Below the pieces are notes generated by a model that had not been told where the DNA came from, searched no databases, and worked only from the letters and a program-made list of their open reading frames with translations. Made by a program: the position numbers and the translations under genes. This document shows positions 36,001 through 47,200 of a stretch of DNA of 64,000 nt, piece after piece. Every line of letters begins with the position of its first letter. The first letter of the stretch is position 1. Origin of the DNA: Diphasiastrum complanatum (lineage: Eukaryota > Streptophyta > Lycopodiopsida > Lycopodiales > Lycopodiaceae); the NCBI GenBank assembly GCA_029204225.1, contig CM055102.1, positions 18,204,937 to 18,268,936 on the forward strand, given 5' to 3'.

Positions 36001-39000
36001 TTAATTAAGAAAGCGAGAAATAGATTTGAGGGCCTCTGATTTTGTAAATATTGAGATACCACAATGGGATCTAGATTAAACCTCGAAATTTTCCAAAATA
36101 CCCCACATTTGATCAAATGGTTTTATTTTTCCCATACTCCGACTAAGTACTAAAACACCTATTGATCATCAGATCTTTATAGTCCTAGAATTTCCTTTTC
36201 AAAATTACGGATGTCCCATACCATCAGCTTTGCCTTCCAAAAAATCCTTAACCGTCTTATCTGATATTCTAGAGATCCATTGATCATCTAGTTGTCCTAT
36301 AATCACCATAGGATATTATCTCTTGTTCCCAAACACTGGAAAATTTATTTATTTGGATGACTGGCATGCCCATCAGATGGATACCACAAATCCACACCTG
36401 ATATTGTGATCTAAACAGAAGAATTAACATGGTTCAATATTACATTCTGATCCTTCCAGGTTAATGATAAGCTTCGAATCCCCATGGATCCAGGAGCATT
36501 AATTCTCGCGGCAAGCTTCTATCAATTAACAGATCCAATGTAATCCATGTATCAAATTCTACTTCTAACATCACAGTTGACATCCAAAACTGCGGATAAC
36601 TCAATAAAAACAAAGATATCAGTTACGAATTCAATTTAATGAACTTAATCCAAGATATTAATATTAGGTATTAAGCAATTATTTACTGGGATTACCAAAA
36701 TCCTAACTGCAAAATACATTTCCCGATCACACTTACTACCTTTGATGTCCACTCTTCTTCCCTCCTTAGAATTTTCAGTGCCCTGAAAATCTTCCAACTA
36801 AGGTATCAAGAAGACGTAACGACATTAGTAAATGTTTAAAAATTAATTACTGTAGGAAAAAATCTAATACAATTTCATTTTTGTCCTATACCTGGGCTGA
36901 ATATCTGATATATTAAAAATCATCTACTAGTATGAAAAACATACTAGTCTGATCTTTTGAATATAACTCACCATAGGATTTAACTGGAAATGAAATTAGT
37001 TTTATACTTTTGATCAGTTTTTATCAATTACAAATTCTCCAATAAAATTGGACTGTTTCCCTTTTTATTGACTAGTTTGGCATTACTCCGTCATTATTAA
37101 CAAAACTATCCAAACTTAAATTACGAAATTACATGAATGGAGATCCTACCAATAGGATTTTAGAAACTCTTAAACTGTATCCAAACAAGATTCCACTGAT
37201 CGGATAAAGAGTTCTATCCTCACTCATGTTATTTGGTCATTTCTTTTTGTTTGACGGTTTTAAAATCAATTTTGACGAGTATCTTGCACAAACGTTAACT
37301 TGATCCATTTCCAACAGTCAATATCAATTAGAAATATCCTAGACAAATAACAGATTTCAAACTTTAACCCAAGTTCGGAATTCAACTAAAAAGGAAAAAT
37401 TTAATCTCAACTTTCAATCTGGGAAGAACTTTGCTTCCAAAGTTTAGTCACCACCAGACACAGTTCTAGAAAAATTAAATTTTCTTTGACCGAGTTTTTT
37501 GGAAAGGTAACTCATGAGGGACAAATATCTTGCTCTCAATCCTAAATCTATGAACCGAATTCATAGATGGCCTGTTAGGATAGCAAATTTTATATTGTTA
37601 CCTCCAACAGTTATGGCTTAATGAATCTAATTCATTCACCCTTATCAATCTAGTCAGATTTACTAAAATCATTTTTTTTGAATCGATATTGGCTTTTTTC
37701 CTTATGGTTTCCATACTTAGACTCAACTTAATTCTCATGCCTTTTCTGGAAAAGTAGCCGACGAATGGGAAATTCATTACCAATCAAAGACTCTCTTCAC
37801 ATGAGAAAAATAGCTCAATCTATGGATAACCAACAATTAGACTCCCAATGCAAGAGTTTTTTCTTTCAACCTTGCAAAAACCATAACCGAATCCTTATGG
37901 CTAGCAATTACCCCCACCCCCTCTCCCACCACCCTTTCTCAAAAACCCTAAATACAAACACCTAATATGTTTGTGCTTCCCACGACGGCCCCTTCTCGAG
38001 AGAGAGACAGAAGCAAAGATTTTGAAAATAGCAGGATCTCGAGAGGCAGGGTCGCATCCACCCAACATGAAGCTACAAATCACAATAGCCAGGTGTCGCG
38101 CTCCTTCTCAGCCCTCTACAACACATTACATCAACTGCCATCAACATTTTTTCAGATGCACCTTTCGGGTTACCCCTAATGGCAATCACTCGATGAAGAT
38201 CATAATTATCAGAAGTTTCATAGGCAACCCTCCATTGATGTAGGTGATTTTAAGGGAAGAAAGGCAAGTTGCATGATTTCGAACTTCAACAAATTCTCCC
38301 TATTATTATCCACCCAGTGCTCCTACAAATCAAGCACTTCTGAACAACCATTGCTATGGTACCAGTCAAGGTAAGGCATAATCAGGTAGTTGATCACAGC
38401 TCCAACGCCTTATCCCAACTCAATTTGCCTAGGATTTCAGCGAGAAAGGTCTGAATAGTTACCAACTGCTGTTACTAACTTTCAGTCGGTTGATCAATCA
38501 ATACTTCACCCTGTTGATTTATTACAGGCCTTACTACTGTGGAACAACCAAACCATCATTCATAAAAAATCTAGAGTTCTGTAACCAAGGGATGCAAATC
38601 CTTCCAAGGTTACAGTCCACGGGTAGGGAGTAGTAAATTCTTAACAGATGACTGATCTTCCAACTTCAACGATTGCTTACTAATAGAGAGTTTGTTACCG
38701 CTACAACTTCATTCTATATTCATAACTACAGATTCCATAGGAGGATGAGTGTAAGAAAGGACACCACTCCTCAACAGAACACGATAGGAGAGACTATGGA
38801 GCCAAACCACCCAACCAATCTTAGATCGAAATTGGATCTAGCCCCCAAGCCATGCCATGTGAAGCAAGAGGAGAAGAGAGAACCTGGTAACATAAACCCA
38901 ATATGTCGACGAAAGAATCCCCACCTCATTATATAGAGAATAGAGTCCTGTGCATGAAACCACGCAACCCCCATGCAGGTCAACTATAAATAGGTCTCAT

Positions 39001-39300
39001 CTCTTCATGCAGTCCTCCTGCCTATATCCGTCACTAATACTCCATATGTCTCAATTAGAGCGTTTGGGTCCTCTCAAGGTAATTAGTCACAAACAGGCTT
39101 CAACATGAAATTAAATTTCGGCATGACCAATAATCTCGAACACTGGAGAGCCGATCTACCATATTAGGAATATTCTAGGTCCTTAACCAAATATGGCCAT
39201 AACACTATTTATGTTGATAAGTAGTATAATTTCTTTTGGACATGGATAACAACTAACTCTCAGCTATGACACCTGTCTTCCCCACTGTACCAACTTGTGC
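33020..39300. other. Long ORF-poor, C-over-G skewed tract
   Basis: Over 6 kb without a supported gene. From about 34.2 to 38.5 kb the plus strand has roughly two to three times more C than G on most sampled lines, and stops are dense in all frames. It could be a very old element. A GA-rich patch (CTCGAGAGAGAGACAG) lies near 37995. Confidence 0.4.
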
Positions 39301-39819
39301 GGTTTTGTATTGTGGGATGGTGGCAGCAAGTATCAGCTGGACGTTTTGAGAGTGGTTATGCTATATGGTGCTTTACTGTACTGTATTTCACTTTTTAGCT
39401 TTATTGTAACTTGTTGGTTTATGAATAAAGGCTTCAATGGGTTTGGTCTTGCTTGTCAAGAGAAACTATGTGAAATTGTGTATCTCTCTCTTTGCATCCT
39501 TGTGGTGTAACTCCGACTATTCCTTGGTTGGGATAGTACTAAACCCTTATCTTTTATCCAGTTCATAAGCTAACAAAGGTCTGTTTTCATGTTTTAGTCC
39601 ACAGGATGGTTTCAAGATGCTGCTCGTTTGGGTTACAGAAAGCCCCTACCTCCACCTAACCATTTTATTCAGACGCTTATTTGTTGTATGAAAAAGGCTG
39701 TAATGATGCATTTTTTTTTATCATTGACACTAATAGGGCTACTTGTTCTTCTGCTGGACCTGAGGATAAGATTTTATGTTTGACTGATTTGTTGGGGACT
39801 TTGGACTAGGTTAAGATCT

Positions 39820-39925
39820 ATCTGGAGTTTGTTAAAAAGAAGGATACTTTGAGTCTGGTAGAAGATCTGTATATCTGGAGTTTGTTAGAAAGAAGGATAC
39901 TTTGAGTCTGTTAGAAGATCTGTAT
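39820..39925 (+). repeat. 53-bp tandem duplication
   Basis: ATCTGGAGTTTGTTA(A/G)AAAG...AGAAGATCTGTAT occurs twice, starting at 39820 and 39873, at the head of the coding part of the RT element. Confidence 0.75.
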
Positions 39926-41029
39926 GGCCGGCTCAATGAATTTGTCGAAAAATTTGAAGAAGATGAAAGATTTTTTAATCTACATATTAGGAAAGTATTT
40001 GCGTGCCTTGAGAATGAGAATGGTAATTCCTCTGTTAATGTGCCGCATACTTCCTCTGATGCACAGCTTTCACCACACCCTTTGGTCTTTTTAGATGAGG
40101 ACAGTGCTTCCCAGTTTGAATTGTTTTCTCAAGATATCTGTGATATTGGTAACCAATCTTCATATGACTTCTTCCAATCCAAAAATTGTCGAATCCCTTT
40201 TATACCCAGCAAAACTATTGAGTTCAAATATGCCTTTACCGCCTATAAGCTTTAGAGCCTTCCTACTGTCAACTTTCTTGCCCCTGTGCCTATCGACCTT
40301 TGGATCTTGTCACATCTTATTGAAAAAGAAATAGAAGTTTGTAGGTCTGCTGCTTTACACAAAAATCCTTCTCTTAAAGCTCCTGTAGCCTTTGATATTG
40401 TTATTCGCATGAATAAATTTGAGCCTTCTCGTTGCCCTTCTGAGCAGACCCGGGCCAGAATCAGAGGACACTTTGAGACTGGCTTTAATAGAGCAAGAAT
40501 CTAGAACTGGAAGTGACCATTCTTTAAATGTAGATGTGGTGATAAATGCAAAAACAATTCATTTATTATCTGGTTTCACCACGTCATTTGGTATATGATG
40601 AACAACCTAAGCAAGTTCTTCCCTGGTGCTTCTCTCCAAAACCAAATGAATGCTTTCTTTCTATGGCTACATAAGCCCGCCAGAGATGTGGTTAAGGCAC
40701 ACCTTACCTTTCTTTTCATTCGAGAGTACATGGTTGATGCCTCTATTGAGCTCGCCAAAGATTCTTCTGCCAAACTCTTATCACACATTGGCGATGCTGA
40801 AAACATACGAGAGATAGAGCGCCTCCTTAAACGACCAAGCTTTTCCACTCTCCAGGATAAATACTTTCAAAACACAAGCAAAAGAACGGGCAATTTTAAT
40901 CTCAACAATCCAAACTCCGTGGTATCTGCATCAGGGACAGGGAAGAGAAGACGGTTTACTGGAAAGGAAGGGCAAAGTAGCACAAAGAGCGACCTACGTA
41001 TCAAAAGGCTGAATTTTTACCGGGATTAA
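39902..41029 (+). pseudogene. N-terminal part of the Penelope-type element, unknown domain
   Basis: Three open blocks (39902-40255, 40286-40504, 40595-41029) share one frame, so the ancestral ORF was interrupted by point stops, including a TAG at 40253. The text is mixed and hydrophilic (EDLYGRLNEFVEKFEEDE, REIERLLKRPSFSTLQDKY) and ends in a basic stretch (GKRRRFTGKEG). I recognise no family. It is probably the ORF1 or N-terminal domain of the element. Confidence 0.4.
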
Positions 41030-41034
41030 TCGGT

Positions 41035-42930
41035 GTGCAGGATGGGGAAAGGAAAAAAAGAAGAGAAGTTAGTATCTCAGCGACAGGACGTCTACAACTG
41101 ACCACTAGCAATGATTCAGGGAGCTCTTTCTCACATCTATGTTACCGCAATAGAGTTTTTGAAGCAATCCATGTGAAGATGTTTTACGCTCATGTTTTAT
41201 TCAGACTATTCGCTGTTGTAGATGAACGCTTTCATGATAGTACGTTCGGTTGGACTTACCTACCAAGTGTCAAAAGTGATTGGTATTTTCCCTATGATGT
41301 TTTATGTGATTATGACATAGAAAACTTACATTCGTGTGAATGCTTGTCTCTTAATAGATTCAAGAACTTTGTTGCAAAAAAATTTGGGAATGTTAGTTCT
41401 ACGGATAGCAATATTGTTAAAAGCCCAATTTTATGTAAATATTTAGAGATGGGTCTCAATCATATTACCTTGAGAAAGAATTATATGAATGAGGTGGCTT
41501 TTGAACTTTATGATGGATGGTTCAAATTAATCAGGCTCTTGCCTATGCATGAACATTTAAATGAAGAAACTATAAGGGAGCATGCGACTTTTTGTAAAAA
41601 CATTGCCATGAAATTCATAAAAAAAAGAACCTGGCTATATGGCAATAAGGCACAACTGCAAATATACAAACTGCTAAAAATGAAAGACTATCGCTTACAA
41701 ATCTGCTCTACATCAATGGCATTGACAAGGCACAACACAATCCCAGTTTCATATGTAAATTCCTTGTACGGAAGCTTGCCCTAGATAGGCTTAACAGTCC
41801 TGACTTCAGCCCCTTTCCTAATGATCAAGAAAACTCTGTTACGGAAACTGTCACATGTGTCATGGAAAAGCTAACTGGGTTTTTACCCAACATCTTCTTG
41901 GGGAACGACCCTTTGCCAGATCTACTATGTATGTACAAATTCCACAAGGAATCTTTTGGATGGATTACCAATGCGCACGACTGTTGCTTTACTAAACTCG
42001 CAAAATTCCTAACAGGAGCTCTTGGTATGCTGTCACCATTCCTCAAGGAGGGTGCAGGTCTTAAGTCAAAAACATACAAGGGTATCCTAAATGGATACAT
42101 GCTTATTTTGGCAGTGCGAGTCCTCGATTGATTTTTATCTCAATCTACCATCAAAGATTACCAATGTATGAGTTGCAGATATCTCTAAGTGCTATGATGG
42201 GTTGAAAACTATCATGAAAAAATCCATTACTTATGCGTTCAAACATTCTAATAAGATGTTTCTGAGTTTCAAGTGGGAACAAGAAAGAGACGCCTTTAAA
42301 TGGTCATGGGAAAATAAAAAGTCGGAAGGGTGGTACAATATTGATAAAAATCTCTTATGCTTGTGGAATGCCTTCCTAATAGAGAATTGTATTGTCAGAT
42401 TAGGAAACAAAACCTGGAGACAGATTTGTGGTATACCGATGGGTTTTTTATGCTCACCTACATGGTGTAACTGGTATCTTGCGTTCTCTGAAGCTCAATT
42501 TATTAAGAGACTAGCCAAGTTAGGTCTCAGAAAAGATAAGAATGATTTCTGTCACTCGTTTAGATATATTGATGACATTTTCTTCATTAATAATCCCAAT
42601 ATTGCTGCGTTTATGGATAAAAATTAGATTAGAAAACCAGAAAACCCTTTCTGGATTTATCCTCTAGAATTTCTTGATATTAAAAAAAAGTCTTGTGAAG
42701 CAAACACCACTAGTTTTTTGAACATTTTGATTACTTTTAATCATGACATCGACGTTTATCAGCTCTCAAGGTAAAAGAAGAGACTTACTTTTCCAATACT
42801 TACAGTACATACATCTGGCTTCCAATAGGCCAGTCTACAACTCGTACAAAGTAATTATCTCCCAGGTTATTTCTGCTATGTAATGTTGCAACAATCACGA
42901 TACTTTTATAAAAGAGGTAGCAATCTTGCT
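41035..42930 (+). pseudogene. Penelope-type reverse transcriptase pseudogene
   Basis: Frame 41035-41784 holds an upstream conserved region (HSCECLSLNRFKN, CKYLEMGLNHI). After a frameshift FICKFLVRKLALDRL leads into 41862-42131 with MYKFHKESFGWITNAHDC, the RT finger region. A further frame, 42202-42627, carries NCIVRLGNKTWRQICGIPMG, then CSPTWCNWYLAFSEAQF and FRYIDDIFFINNP with the catalytic YIDD. The frame goes on past a TAG at 42625 to IYPLEFLDIKKKS and SFLNILITF, then shifts again to KRRDLLFQYLQYIHLASNRP and YKVIISQVISAM. At least four frameshifts and two stops: not functional. The catalytic box itself is intact. Confidence 0.75.
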
Positions 42931-43036
42931 AGACGCTTTTCAGAAAAAATGGTTTTATGAGGAAGAAACTTTGCCTTATCATTAACAAACTGCTTTTGAC
43001 TAATACTTTTCCGGGTTTGTCCTATGACTAATACTT

Positions 43037-43039
<3 letters not shown>

Positions 43040-43094
<55 letters not shown>
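43040..43094. repeat. (CT)n microsatellite
   Basis: 55 bp of pure CT, directly right of the Penelope-type element. Confidence 0.95.
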
Positions 43095-43097
<3 letters not shown>

Positions 43098-43860
43098 CAT
43101 TGGTGTGTGGCTACATTTGGTGGCAATTGATTTTTGGGCATTGTATGGTTTTTAAAATTTGGTGAGAAAAAATCGTAACAAACACACCAATGTAAAATTT
43201 TTTAATGATATATATTTTTTCAAAACTGTGTCAAATTAGACCTAAGGGTGGTTTCAGAGTAGTGGCAAGTCCCTTTGCTTAGCCCTCTGACTTGTTGCCC
43301 ATTTTTTTCATTTTGGGTTATGAGTTGACGGGCAATGAAAACCCTCCCTCCCCTTTCATACTTGGTTGGCAAGTGCCAAATGAAAGGTCTCAATTTGCTA
43401 GTTTGAACCCCTACAATCTGATTGGTCCATTTTTGTGAAGTTGCCCCAGGAACATGCCGAGACAAGGTCTCCAGGCCCAAAAAATGAGCTCGAGTTACCC
43501 CTAGGTGGCATAGGTCTCATGCACCTCATCTGTCACATGGTGGCAACTTAAGGAAGTGAATGAGACCCATTTTTCCTCAAATGCCATTTTATTTTTGGGA
43601 CTTGCCAAGCCCTTGTAATGTTAAACTGGCCTAAGTGAACGAGCCCAAGTGCCTAAGTGAGTGAGCCCAACTGGAGCAAAATAAACAAACTCACATGAGC
43701 ATAGGGTCATTTCCCATATGTGATGATGTCTCTCACACATGTGAAGCACAATAAACAAACTCACATGAGCATAGGATCATTTCACACATGTCATGATCTC
43801 TCTCTCACACATGTCAGATGACAACGAGTGTTTTGCTTTTCTTTGTTAGAGATTTGAATC
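43095..43860. other. Upstream region of eIF4E
   Basis: No gene. A direct repeat of about 45 bp (AATAAACAAACTCACATGAG plus CATAGG.TCATTTC) starts at 43681 and 43751. Presumably includes the eIF4E promoter; no convincing TATA box found. Confidence 0.4.
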
Positions 43861-43886
43861 TAGCTACAATTTATGAAAAGATTGGA

Positions 43887-43896
43887 TTAGGGTTAG
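43887..43896 (-). promoter_or_regulatory. Telo-box-like element (AACCCTA core)
   Basis: TTAGGGTTAG lies 97 nt upstream of the eIF4E ATG; its complement contains the AACCCTA core of the plant telo-box, frequent near the start site of translation-machinery genes. The role here is inferred from motif and place. Confidence 0.4.
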
Positions 43897-43929
43897 CGTT
43901 GGGAGAGAGCGTAAATACCGAATAAAGAC

Positions 43930-43992
43930 GTGTGTGTGTGTGTGTGAGAGAGAGAGAGACAGAGAGAGAGCGAGAGAGAGAGAAAGAGAGAG
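43930..43992. repeat. (TG)n(GA)n microsatellite in the presumed eIF4E 5' UTR
   Basis: TG run changing to interrupted GA repeats that end directly at the ATG. Confidence 0.9.
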
Positions 43993-44249
43993 ATGGCGGA
44001 GGCAGGAGAGATCTCTGGTGCACCTGTGGTGGAACTGATGCAAGAGGCAACTGAAGGGCAAGAAGAGCAGCAGCCGCCGCCGCAGGAGGACAGTGGTAAA
44101 GAGTTGGATGCGAGCGAGAGCAAGACGCATCCTTTGGAGAATGCGTGGACGTTATGGTTTGATAAACCCGACCCTAAATCCAGGGGCAGCGCTTGGGGCA
44201 GCACGATGCGCCGTGTTTACACCTTTTCCACGGTTGAGGATTTTTGGCG
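43993..44249 (+). CDS. eIF4E: eIF4E exon 1
   Basis: Codes residues 1-85 and two bases of codon 86. The donor is CG/GTATGG at 44250; reading through would give a short false tail (YGGMHVHEP). Confidence 0.92.
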
Positions 44250-47200
44250 GTATGGTGGAATGCATGTTCATGAACCATAAATAGAGTGATTTGGCAACAT
44301 TGTTTTTCAGTTCTTAAAATCAAATACTTTCTCATCTCGAGCTTTCAGATGATGGCTTAGGTCACATGTGTCTGTTGAAGGTAGAACGGTCTCATCTTCT
44401 TGTCAATAGGTGTTCCTTGGGGCATTTGTAATGCAAAAGCTCGAGTGTGTGGAGTGGACGATCTCTAAGAAAAATAGCAATGAATAGGGTTATGTCGAAG
44501 AGTTTTCCATGCAAGGATTTGGAAGCAATTGTAAGCAAGACCGTTTGATCTGTAAACCTATATGGAGGGATTTAGTTCCCCAAGTATGCTAACTTGACTT
44601 CAAGAAACATCTTAGAAAAGTTTTTTTTAAGCAAAGCTTAACGGATGTATTTTCTTCAGCAGAGCAACAAAGGTGTAAATTACAATGTTCGAGTCTGTGA
44701 CCTGCACCTACTCGAGGGTTCTGATAGCTACGGATCATTTGTCTGCGCTATGCATGATGAAGTTGATGGTCTAAGACTTTTTTGTTGGACTTCATAGGGT
44801 TGAATATTGCGTGGCTCCTTTATTACATTGGGTATTATCCTAGACATAACATCTATATATGTAATATCTTGACTATAGCTCGATCTTCAGCCAGTTGACA
44901 TTCACTTCGTATGTCAATACATAAGCTGCAAGGCACATGAATCGAAATTATTACTTTGAAACTGATGTGAGTCAGTGTGTGGATCTGACAACTGGGATAC
45001 ATACTCCAAATGGGAGAATACCTATGATGTGTTCTACAAAGAGTTAGATCACCTCCATCAATAGTGGAGGAAGGATACATTCGTGCAGAACCAGTGATAT
45101 GGAGTTTTCGAGATGGGAGATTCTATTGTGATAATGTCCTGGCGGTGCAGAGTTGTATTTAAAATGTACCGACAAGGTGATGGATGAGGTTTAACTACAG
45201 AGATATCTATTAAAAAGAGGTTACCCTCCAAACCTGATGTTGTTATTTCAAGTTCTACATGGTACACTACTTTCAATGAAAATTGTATGTAGAGGGTGCA
45301 GGAGAGAAGGTCGGGATGAGGTTGAGGAGGGAGATGAGGAAGGATTTGTTGAGGGGGAAGGAGGAGGGTGGGATATGTTGATCCTGATGCCGAGACACAA
45401 GTCAAGCCTACATCACCTATATGAAAATCATGCTCAAGTGCATTCAAATTTCAGGAAGTATGCAAAGACACGACCATTTGCGTTTTTTTAACAGTCGTTT
45501 TGAACATAAGAAATGCATTTTGAAACAGTCCCGTTTCGAAACGGGGCATTTCAAACACGTTTGTTTGTTCAAAACGCGTTTCGATGAATCATTGATTGGC
45601 ATAGTTTACAATCATACACATTGAGCTGCTTGCATGTAAAGTAACAAGTTATTAAGGAGCCTTCTAGAAGTCATATACCAACCTTTTCGTAATATGAGAA
45701 TGACCAAAGAGCAAATGGACACCCAAATTCAAATGTAGATAAGTGTAGGCTGAACACAACTTCCAAGTTTAAGGGAGAATGACCAAAGAGCAAATGGACA
45801 CCCAAATTCGAATGTAGATAAGTGTAGGCTGAACACAACTTCCAAGTTTTGAATTTCATGCTTTCTCTTACCATCAACGTTAGGTAATTGGAAAAGATAA
45901 GATTTAGGCCAAAGCAACAAACTACCATCCAAAAACACTTTAAATATAACTTGTCTCACATTATGAGTACAAACTAGGATTTAAACAATTTAAACTTTAA
46001 CAAACTGATATCAGACATGATGCAATGACGAATACTAAAGGGTATACAAAGCATACACGAAGCGCTTAGAGTTGAAACTTGAAAGTAATTACAATTCACA
46101 TGATTAAAAAAAAGGAAAATAATCCAGATTCCACACATGCCACATGGGAATGATTAATGGGTCTTAAACCATCTGATATACATGTCATACAACAAGGAGT
46201 GGGCCAATGGCCAAGTACATGAGTATGACAAATAAACAGTGGAATCATCGAGTCATGTGATATGAGAATAATCTGTAATCCGTATGACTTGGGCATCATG
46301 ATTAGATGAAGGTTTCTCCTCATTATTGTCACTGGTGGACGAATCAAAAGATAGTTTTTCCTGTTTCGAACCTGAACCTCCCTTTTCAAATGCGTTTCAA
46401 AATGACGTACGAAACAACCCCATGAAACATTGATGACAATTAAGTGGATTGTAAGAAACTTTGCACCAGTATCAAACACCATGCATCATTGATTCACAAT
46501 TTACAAACTTTTGCAATGTACTTTGAAATTTTTATAGCCTTTAGGTGGTGTTTTTTACCTTAACACATCCACTTAAAAAAGAAAACCAAAAATAAAAAAT
46601 ATACACATCTTCCAGTCTAGAACAATGCATATTCTTGGAATGAGATCAAAACACGTCATTATGGAAAGTTGTGCATCTATGTGATGATTTATGATATATA
46701 TGCATGCTCTTCTGCATTCATGATAATGTGTTCCGCATGTGATGTTTTGCTCATAACCATAAATTTCTATTGAGTGACTAATTGCCAATGGCCACTTGCT
46801 TTGTATGCTATTCTTCACCTCAAGAAAGATGCTTTTCCATGTTAGCTTCAACTAAAGTTAGACAAAGGTGTTAGGAATTAATGGATTAATTAATCCATTG
46901 TAGAGGCCAGCCTGCGTGCTAGAAGGCCTACTTCTATTTTTAGTATAGGTACTATCTATTTTTAGTATAGGTACCTAAGTTAGTACCAATTTGGCTAGAA
47001 TAGTATAGAAATCTATTTTAACCAAGTTAGCATAGATTTCTATTGTTAAGACTTCATAATTAGCATTTCAATTGCTATTGTAGTAAAATAGCTTTTGCTT
47101 TTCATTGTGGACAGCCTCTATAAGAGTAGATGGGCGCCCACCTCCGTTGTTATCTCAATTTCCAGCTTATGAAGCATAGCTTCTTGCAGTCTCTCTTCTT

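Larger units (their letters stand above)
39820..43036 (+). mobile_element. Decayed retroelement with a Penelope-type reverse transcriptase
   Basis: A plus-strand coding region of about 3.1 kb with no LTRs seen. Its last third is a reverse transcriptase with the GIPMG..CSP and YIDD motifs of the Penelope-like group; I also recognise resemblance to a large RT family common in cnidarians and other animals. The first half (39902-41029) is open in one frame apart from stops at 40253 and between 40504 and 40595, and shows no known domain; I see no GIY-YIG endonuclease motif. The right end runs into a (CT)n tract at 43040. Ends undefined. Confidence 0.65.

Noticed and set aside
39902-41029. GIY-YIG endonuclease at the N-terminus of the Penelope-type element
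   Set aside because: Looked for GIY and YIG motifs and a CCHH linker; none seen.
43864-44204. Minus-strand ORFs over eIF4E exon 1
   Set aside because: Antisense of exon 1 and the GA/TG microsatellite.
45058-45491. ORFs in eIF4E intron 1
   Set aside because: Low-complexity Gly/Glu text and its antisense; no homology recognised.
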